Shown here: positions 58,331 through 64,000 of the stretch, one piece after another
Position numbering within the stretch: position 1 is the stretch's first letter
Layout of the letters: each line of letters begins with the position of its first letter
From: Oryzobacter telluris
GTDB lineage: Bacteria > Actinomycetota > Actinomycetes > Actinomycetales > Dermatophilaceae
Reading direction: 5' to 3'
Assembly: GCF_043099285.1 (NCBI RefSeq)
Contig: NZ_CP170723.1
Coordinates: forward strand, 3,534,001 to 3,598,000
Length of the DNA stretch: 64,000 nt
The notes under the pieces: model-generated
Database searches by the model: none
Told to the model about the DNA's origin: nothing
Seen by the model: only the letters and a program-made list of their open reading frames with translations
Position numbers and translations under genes: made by a program

Positions 58331-59899
58331 TCAGGAGGATGCGGGCGGGTCGGCGAGGCCGGCGAGCGCACTCCTGATCTCGGCCTTGATCTCGTTCTTG
58401 AGGACCTTGCCCACCTTCGAGCGGGGGAGGTCGGGCCACACGTGCACGGCCTTGGGGGTCTTCACGCCCCCGATCCGCTCTCGCACGAACGCGATGACCT
58501 CGGCCGGGTCAATGGTGCGCCCCGGCATCGGCTGCACCACGGCCTCCACGCGCTCGCCCCACGTGTCGTCGGGCAGCCCGATGACCGCGCACTCCTGCAC
58601 GTCCGGGTGCTGCATCAGGGCCTGCTCGACCTCGGCCGAGTACACGTTGAACCCGCCGGAGATGATCATGTCCTTGGCGCGGTCGACGATGAAGAGGAAA
58701 CCGTCGTCGTCGAGGAAGCCGATGTCGCCGGTGTGGTGCCAGCCGAAGCGCGACGCCTCGGCCGTGGCCTCGGGGTTCTTGTAGTACCCGGGCATGACGA
58801 GCGAGGACCGCAGGACGATCTCGCCCCGCTCCCCGCGCGGCACCAGGCCACCCTCGGTGTCCATGATCGCGACGGTGACCAGCGGCGCCGGCCGCCCGGC
58901 CGACGACAGGCGCTCGACCGCCACCGACCCGTCGGCGCGGAAGTGGTCGGCGGGCGGCATCATCGAGACCATCATCGGCGCCTCGGTCTGCCCGAAGAGC
59001 TGGGCCATGACGGGCCCGATGCGGTGCAGCGCCTCCTCGAGCCGGGTCGTCGACATCGGCGCCGCGCCGTACCAGAAGCACTGCAACGAGGTCAGGTCCG
59101 TGGTGTCGAGGGCCGCGTGCCCGAGCACCATGTAGATGAGCGTGGGCGGCAGGAAGGTGTGCGTGACCCGGTGCCGCTCGACGAGCGAGAGGAAGCCGCC
59201 GACGTCCGGCGCGCGCATGATGACGACCTCGCCGCCCAGGCAGAGCACCGGGAAGCAGAGCACCCCGGCGGCGTGGGTGAGCGGGGCCAGGGCGAGGTAG
59301 ACCGGCGGGCCGTCGAACGGGTAGCCCATGAGGGTCAGGGCCGTCATCGTCTCGAGGTTGGTGCCGGTGAGCATGACGCCCTTGGGGCGGCCGGTGGTGC
59401 CGCCGGTGCCGACGATCATCGCGAGGTCGTCGACGGCGGCGCGGTCGACGGGCTCGCCGTCCGCGCCCCGGGCGAGGAACTCCTCCCAGCCCAGGGCGCC
59501 GTCGACGTCACCGTCGAGGCAGACCCATGTGTGGATGCCCGGCAGGTCGGCCCGGATCCGCTCGACCAGCGGCGTGAACGAGTGCTGGAAGAGCAGCACG
59601 CGGCAGTCGAAGAGGTCGAGCAGCTCGCGGTTCTCGGCGGCCTCGTTGCGGGGGTTCACCGGGCACCACACGGCGCCGGCCCGGCTGATCCCGAACACCG
59701 AGCCGAACGCCACGGGGTCGTTCGCCGACAGGATCGCCACGCTGTCGCCGGGCTCGACCCCCGAGGCCACGAGGGCCGCGGCGACCCGGTGCGAGTGCGC
59801 CTGCACCTGCGCGTACGACAGCGAGACGCCCTCGGTCGTCAGGCACGGGGCGTCAGGGGCGAGCGAGGCGCCCTTGTCGAGGCAGTCGACGATCCGCAT
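58331..59899 (-). CDS. AMP-binding acyl-CoA synthetase (FadD-like)
   Basis: 522 aa, ANL superfamily. Motifs: IVGTGGTTGRPKGVMLTG, WYGAAPM, FGQTEAPMMV, FLDDDGFLFIVDRAKDMIIS and the Lys in RSKVGKVLKNEIK. Likely long-chain or cyclic acid CoA ligase. Lies 17 bp after the SDR gene on the same strand, so they share an operon controlled by the divergent TetR. Confidence 0.93.
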   Translation of the reverse strand: MRIVDCLDKGASLAPDAPCLTTEGVSLSYAQVQAHSHRVAAALVASGVEPGDSVAILSANDPVAFGSVFGISRAGAVWCPVNPRNEAAENRELLDLFDCRVLLFQHSFTPLVERIRADLPGIHTWVCLDGDVDGALGWEEFLARGADGEPVDRAAVDDLAMIVGTGGTTGRPKGVMLTGTNLETMTALTLMGYPFDGPPVYLALAPLTHAAGVLCFPVLCLGGEVVIMRAPDVGGFLSLVERHRVTHTFLPPTLIYMVLGHAALDTTDLTSLQCFWYGAAPMSTTRLEEALHRIGPVMAQLFGQTEAPMMVSMMPPADHFRADGSVAVERLSSAGRPAPLVTVAIMDTEGGLVPRGERGEIVLRSSLVMPGYYKNPEATAEASRFGWHHTGDIGFLDDDGFLFIVDRAKDMIISGGFNVYSAEVEQALMQHPDVQECAVIGLPDDTWGERVEAVVQPMPGRTIDPAEVIAFVRERIGGVKTPKAVHVWPDLPRSKVGKVLKNEIKAEIRSALAGLADPPASS

Positions 59900-59916
59900 G
59901 GGTCAGCGGGTCCGGG

Positions 59917-60705
59917 TCACATGCCCATGCCACCGTCGACCGGGAGGCCGGCCCCGGTGATGAACTTGGCCGCGTCGGAGGAGAGGAAGACCACGGCGTC
60001 GGCCATGTCGTCGACCTGGCCCAGCCGGCCAGACGGGGTGAGCTCGATGACGGCGCCCACCGCGGCCTCGGGCGAGGGGAAGAGGCCGAGCTCGGCGACG
60101 TCGTTGGCCAGCCCCGCGCCCATCGCGGTCGGGACGAGGCCGGGGTAGATGCAGTTGACCCGCACGCCGTAGCCGAGCTTGCCCGACTCCATCGCGGCCA
60201 CGCGGGTCAGCCGGTCGACGGCCGACTTGGTGGCCGAGTAGACGGCGATGCCGGGGAACGCGATGGTCGCGGCGACCGACGCGACGTTGGTGATGCTGCC
60301 GCCGTTGCCGGCCGCGCCGCCGGGGCGCATCGCGCGCAGCCCGTGCTTGAGGCCGAGGGTGGTGCCGAGGATGTTGACGTTGAGCATCTTCTGCACGTCG
60401 GAGGCCGAGACCTCGGTGATGAGGCTGGTGATCTCGATGCCGGCGTTGTTGACGAGGATGTCGAGGCCGCCGAGCCGCTCGACGGTCTCGGCCACGGCCG
60501 ACTCCCAGCTCGCGTCGTCGGTGACGTCGAGGTGCACGTACCCGTGGCCCTCGCCCAGGCCGTCGGCGACCTGCTGACCGTCCTGGATGTCGGCGACCAT
60601 GACCGTGGCCCCGGCCGCGGCCAGCGCCTGCGCCATGCCCTCCCCGAGGCCCTGGGCGCCCCCGGTGACGAGGGCCTTGCGCCCGGTGAGGTCGATCGAG
60701 GTCAT
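59917..60705 (-). CDS. Short-chain dehydrogenase/reductase
   Basis: 262 aa classical SDR. Cofactor motif VTGGAQGLGEGM, NNAG, catalytic Ser in NVASVAA and YSATK. NAD preference is suggested by Asp in ADIQDG after strand 2. ATG 60705 with SD AAAGGAG seven bases upstream. First gene of the SDR - acyl-CoA synthetase operon; the promoter overlaps twin palindromic operators. Confidence 0.94.
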   Translation of the reverse strand: MTSIDLTGRKALVTGGAQGLGEGMAQALAAAGATVMVADIQDGQQVADGLGEGHGYVHLDVTDDASWESAVAETVERLGGLDILVNNAGIEITSLITEVSASDVQKMLNVNILGTTLGLKHGLRAMRPGGAAGNGGSITNVASVAATIAFPGIAVYSATKSAVDRLTRVAAMESGKLGYGVRVNCIYPGLVPTAMGAGLANDVAELGLFPSPEAAVGAVIELTPSGRLGQVDDMADAVVFLSSDAAKFITGAGLPVDGGMGM

Positions 60706-60816
60706 GGCGGGCTCCTTTGCCAGCGGTGGCGGCACCGTTGCCGCCGGGAGGGACGCCGGCCGGCTGGGCGGTGGTGCCTGCGGCCGGCCGGCGTGGGGCC
60801 CAGCGTGGCGCGTCGC

Positions 60817-60854
60817 CTTGACACCTGTCAAGACTTTGCTTGACACTCGTCAAG
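60817..60854. promoter_or_regulatory. Twin palindromic operators in the SDR/TetR divergent promoter
   Basis: CTTGACACCTGTCAAG at 60817-60832 (7-bp arms) and CTTGACACTCGTCAAG at 60839-60854 (6-bp arms), centres 22 bp apart, about two helical turns. Position and symmetry point to the divergent TetR protein as ligand. Confidence 0.75.
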
Positions 60855-60903
60855 CCCCCGGCCGCTCGCCAGGCCCGGAGGCTCGCGAGGAGGACGAGGC
60901 AGC

Positions 60904-61536
60904 GTGTCGCAGGCCGTGGAGCAGGAGCTGGACCGGTTCGCCCGGGCCCACGTCGACAAGTTCGAGGTGCGTCGCGGTGAGCTCGCCGACGCCGCCCTGG
61001 CGACCCTCGGCGAGCTCGGCGTCACCCGCACGAGCCTGCGCGAGATCGCCCGCAAGACCGAGTTCTCGCACGGCGTCCTGCACTACTACTTCCGCGACAA
61101 GGACGAGCTCATCACGTACTGCGTGCGCCGGTACAAGGAGCACTGCGTCACCCGGTACGACGAGATCGTCGCCGAGGCCACGAGCGCCGACCAGCTCGCC
61201 GCCCTCTTCGCCGACGCCCTCGTGGGCACCCTCCTCGAGGACACCTCGATGCACCGGCTCTGGTACGACATGCGCTCGCAGGCGATGTTCGTCAGCGGCC
61301 TCGGTGCCACGGTCACCGACCTCGACCGGCAGCTGGAGGCGATGGTGTGGCACGTGGTCTCGCGCTACGTCGAGCTGCGCGGCGCCCGGTGTGCCGTCGC
61401 CTCCCCCACCGCCTACGCCGTCTTCGACGGGCTCTTCGAGAACAGCCTCGTGCGGCACCTGTCCGGCGACACCGGCGCGGCCGAGCGGCTGCGCGGCGAC
61501 GCTGCCTGGCTCATCGCCACCCTCGCCCGCGACTGA
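60904..61536 (+). CDS. TetR-family regulator of the SDR/acyl-CoA synthetase operon
   Basis: 210 aa. HTH near residues 38-60 (VTRTSLREIARKTEFSHGVL, then HYYFRDKDEL). C-terminal ligand domain with CCR-like WYDMRSQAMF. GTG 60904 lies 49 bp past the second operator, so autorepression plus repression of the divergent operon is expected. Acyl-CoA or an aromatic acid thioester is the likely inducer, inferred from the targets. Confidence 0.9.
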   Translation: MSQAVEQELDRFARAHVDKFEVRRGELADAALATLGELGVTRTSLREIARKTEFSHGVLHYYFRDKDELITYCVRRYKEHCVTRYDEIVAEATSADQLAALFADALVGTLLEDTSMHRLWYDMRSQAMFVSGLGATVTDLDRQLEAMVWHVVSRYVELRGARCAVASPTAYAVFDGLFENSLVRHLSGDTGAAERLRGDAAWLIATLARD

Positions 61537-61547
61537 CGCGAGCCGGG

Positions 61548-61654
61548 TCGAGGTGAAACCCGACCCTCTGCTGGTCGCATCTCACCTCGACCCGTGATGA
61601 CGCGAGCCGGGTCGAGGTGAAACCCGACGCCCTGGTGGTCGCCTTTCACCTCGA
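61548..61654. repeat. Pair of 43-nt hairpin elements, family B
   Basis: Units at 61548-61590 (one arm mismatch) and 61612-61654 (perfect), arms TCGAGGTGAAA / TTTCACCTCGA as in 33904-33946. Centres keep an inner CGACC...GGTCG-type stem. The two units share flanks as well (GAGCCGGG before each), so one is a recent duplicate. They lie between convergent tetR and luxR-type genes. Confidence 0.87.
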
Positions 61655-61665
61655 ACCGCGGTGGA

Positions 61666-62734
61666 TCAGGCCGTGCCGAGGATGCGCGCCACGAGCGCGG
61701 CCCGCCCCGGGATGCCGGTCTTGGCGAACACCGCCTTGAGGTGGTCCTGCACGGTGTGCTCCGACAGCCCCATCCGGTGGGCGAGGTGGCGCGTGTCCTG
61801 ACCGGTGAGGAGGAGGCCGGCCAGCTCGGTCTCGCGCGGGGTGAGCCCGGCGGACCGCGCGAGCAGGTCGACCCGCTCGCTCGGCGTGCTCGGCTCGAGG
61901 GTCACCCCGATCGATCCCTCCCCGAGGCGGTCGGCGCGCAGCGTCATCCACCGCCCGCCGCCGAGGTGGACCCGGCCGGTGGCCGGGTGGTCGTCGACCC
62001 CGGCCTCGCGCGCCAGCAGCTGGGCGGCGACGTTGAGCGCCGCGGCCGGCACGGGAGGCGTGTCGGGTCCCGGAGGCAGCAGCGCACGCAGGTGCGCGTC
62101 GGTGCGCGGGGTCTGCCCGAGGATGCGGAGCGCGTCGTCGAGCACGATGACCACCGGTCCGGCGTCGCCGTCCGCCGTGGCGGCAGCCGACGGCCCTCCC
62201 TCCGCGCCCGAGGTGAAGGTGCGGGCAACGGCGGCCCGGACGCCCCGGGCGAGCGCGGGGCGCCAGTCGCCCGAGGAGGTCGAGCTCGCCCGCGTCGAAC
62301 GGCGCACGGTCGACCCCGACCCTCCAGAGGTCGAGGAACGACCAGCAGCCGTGCGCATCCGCGACGACCAGCGAGGCGATGTCGACGACCCCCTCCGCGC
62401 GCAGCGAGTCACGCCACCACCCGCTGCGTCCCACGTCACCGCCGGTCGACAGGTGAAGTCCCACAGCCGCTCCCGGCGCGAGCACCGTCCACCGGTGCAG
62501 CGGCTCGAGGTACTTGCCGCGGATGACGTCCGGCAGGGCCTCGAGCCGCGGCACCCGGGCGAACGGCGCCACCCCGACCGTGCTCGCCGGGTCGGTGACG
62601 ACCCAGGCGTGCGCGTCGAACGGGACGACCCCGGCCACGACGTCGAGGACCGCGACCCGTAGGGCGAGCAGGTCGAGCCCCGCTCCACACGTCGTCGAGA
62701 CCGCATCGACCACGCGGTCCCGGTCCGGCGCCAT
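61666..62734 (-). pseudogene. LuxR-family regulator split by a frameshift
   Basis: The N-terminal half (about 158 residues from ATG 62734, MAPDRDRVVDAV; GAF-like sensor ending DAGELDLLGRLAP) and the C-terminal half (ALARGVRAAVART ... LTPRETELAGLLLTGQDTRH ... HTVQDHLKAVFAKTG, a LuxR HTH) lie in different frames. They join seamlessly if one base of the G4 run at 62257-62260 is removed. Either a genuine disrupting insertion or a sequencing error in a homopolymer. About 356 aa when repaired. Divergent from the small 95-aa gene. Convergent with tetR. Confidence 0.8.
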
Positions 62735-62853
62735 GGCAGGAGGCTACGGCCGCGGCTGCCCGCACGGCATCCCCCCGAAAGCCGGGATGTCGCCCGCCCC
62801 GGCCGCGTCCCTAGCGTGGCGACGTCCGCCACCGACCGACCCCAGGAGCGACC

Positions 62854-63141
62854 GTGCACACCCTCCACATCGAGCACCCCGTCACCGACTTCGCCACGTG
62901 GGAGCAGGCCTTCGCCCGGTTCGCCGCGCGCCGCCGCGCGGGCGGCGTCGTCGGCGAGCGGGTGAGCCGCCCCGACGGCGACGAGCACCACGTCGTCGTC
63001 GCGCTCGACTTCCCGTCGGCCGCCCAGGCGCACGCGTTCGAACAGTTCCTGCGCGACGTCGTCTGGTCGACCCCCTCGAACGCGCCGGCCCTGGCCGGCT
63101 CGCCCGTCACCCGCGTCCTCGAGGTCGTCGCCACCGGATGA
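62854..63141 (+). CDS. Small alpha/beta-barrel (ABM/Dabb-like) protein
   Basis: 95 aa. MHTLHIEHPVTDFATWEQAF, then VVVALDFPSAAQAHAFEQFL. The beta-alpha-beta pattern resembles dimeric ferredoxin-like barrels of the antibiotic-monooxygenase kind. No catalytic residues can be assigned. GTG start, divergent from the broken LuxR gene, of which it may have been a target. Confidence 0.7.
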   Translation: MHTLHIEHPVTDFATWEQAFARFAARRRAGGVVGERVSRPDGDEHHVVVALDFPSAAQAHAFEQFLRDVVWSTPSNAPALAGSPVTRVLEVVATG

Positions 63142-63221
63142 CGTCGGGGCGGGCCGCGTGTATCAGCGTCCCGCGCGCCCGCTCCTCCCCGTAGACGCCC
63201 TGTCCGAGGAGGAGCACCACC

Positions 63222-64000
63222 ATGGCCAACCGCATCACCGCCGCCACCGCCGACATCCCCATCAAGGACCTCGCTGCCTTCCGCAAGGAGCTGAAGAGGA
63301 CCACCTTCACCGCCGTCGAGGCGGGCCCCGCCTTCGCCCAGGCGTTCGAGCGCAGCCCCAACCGCGCCGTCGCGCTGGCCCGGGGCTACGCCGCGACGCT
63401 GGAGACCACCGACGACCACCGCCAGCTGTTCCAGGCCGTGGCGGGGATGGACGACGACCGGCGCCGCGCCCTCATCCAGGGCTACCGGCAGGAGGGCCAG
63501 GGTCGCGGTGTCGTGCAGGCGATCTCGCTGCTCCCGCGCGCCCAGGGTCGTGCCGTGATGGAGTCGCTCGTGAAGAAGCCCGACGGCAAGGTCGACAAGG
63601 CCGCGGCGAAGGAGGTCGGCACCTGGCTGCGCGACGCCGGCGCGGTGATGCGCGCCCACGCGATGGGCCTGCCCACGCCGGACTTCGACGACGCGGTCGT
63701 CGAGTTCTTCGAGGACGTCGGCGACGCCATCTCCGACGCGGTGAACGCCGTGGTCGACGCCATCGGCAGCGCGATCGACGTGTTCGTCAGCGCCATCGTC
63801 GACGTCGTCAACTGGACCATCGAGGCCGTCAAGGACCTCGCCCACGCCCTCTACACCGCGGCCGCGACGCTCGGCGAGCTCGTCGGCAAGCTCGCCGCGG
63901 CGGGCCTGCAGGTGCTCAAGACGATGCTCAACGGCCTCGAGCAGATCGGCATCGCGATGCGCAACATCGTCGTCGCCGCGCTCGACCTCGCGCAGTCGGT
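63222..64000 (+). CDS. Unidentified helical protein (C-terminus cut by window edge)
   Basis: At least 259 residues, open to the edge. Start ATG 63222 with SD GAGGAGGAG. N-terminal region (residues about 1-150) is charged and helical: MANRITAATADIPIKDLAAF and ERSPNRAVALARGYAATLE. From about residue 155 it becomes a run of amphipathic segments (DAISDAVNAVVDAIGSAIDV, then FVSAIVDVVNWTIEAVKDLA and later helices) without polar turns. It looks like a pore-forming, tape-measure or coiled repeat protein, but no family was recognised. Confidence 0.6.
   Translation, partial: MANRITAATADIPIKDLAAFRKELKRTTFTAVEAGPAFAQAFERSPNRAVALARGYAATLETTDDHRQLFQAVAGMDDDRRRALIQGYRQEGQGRGVVQAISLLPRAQGRAVMESLVKKPDGKVDKAAAKEVGTWLRDAGAVMRAHAMGLPTPDFDDAVVEFFEDVGDAISDAVNAVVDAIGSAIDVFVSAIVDVVNWTIEAVKDLAHALYTAAATLGELVGKLAAAGLQVLKTMLNGLEQIGIAMRNIVVAALDLAQS

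Overview
The window is chromosomal DNA of a very high-GC actinobacterium, most likely a Micrococcales member near the Intrasporangiaceae. The reasons are GTG starts, GTGA/ATGA gene overlaps, a WhiB protein, F420-type oxidoreductases, a compact Tad pilus locus and a Crp/MarP/WhiB/PonA neighbourhood. No prophage, insertion sequence, CRISPR array or rRNA operon was seen. One tRNA (Pro, anticodon CGG) is present.

Left part (1-9.0 kb, mostly minus strand): a partial ABC exporter behind its TetR repressor and a clean 20-bp operator; an APH-fold phosphotransferase; a secreted Ala/Lys-rich protein; a secreted CHRD protein; a methyltransferase; a K+-insensitive proton-pumping pyrophosphatase (HppA); and a STAS anti-sigma-factor antagonist.

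Core block (9.0-53.7 kb): from memory, its gene order largely parallels M. tuberculosis Rv3649-Rv3683. It holds the MrfA-like helicase, a Tad/Flp pilus operon (Ssd, TadA, TadB, TadC, Flp-like, TadE, TadE-like), a degenerate Fic protein, a thioesterase, and a LytS/LytR pair followed by a small membrane protein and a solute:sodium symporter. Then come tdh-kbl, DUF485-actP, a MerR/thioredoxin-reductase-like pair, phenylalanine hydroxylase, a secreted DUF4832-type protein, acs, an FMN reductase, and nhaA behind a structured leader. After these are marP, a CoA pyrophosphatase gene, nth, crp, a metallo-beta-lactamase-fold hydrolase, a MASE1-PAS-GGDEF cyclase and a DUF4268-like protein. The block ends with NUDIX/RidA/DUF4177, two ArsA-type ATPases, whiB, a class A PBP, a YqeY-like protein and a metallophosphoesterase. 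Acetate genes recur (actP, a second symporter with its own two-component system, acs), which suggests carboxylate scavenging.

Right part (53.8-64 kb): after tRNA-Pro the content becomes accessory. There are two F420-type LLM oxidoreductases, a PPOX-type F420 protein, two acyl-CoA synthetases, an SDR and a divergent TetR with two tandem palindromic operators, consistent with a regulated acid/lipid catabolic cluster. It ends with a LuxR-type regulator split by a frameshift, a small alpha-beta-barrel protein and an unidentified helical protein that runs off the edge.

The most unusual structural signals are two families of about 40-nt intergenic hairpins (3 copies of 40 nt, 4 copies of 43 nt). 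One copy of the second family has both arms changed in a compensating way. Other points are a structured leader before nhaA, a TadE-like frame with no stop codon before it runs deep into the convergent genes, and several perfect palindromes at divergent promoters.
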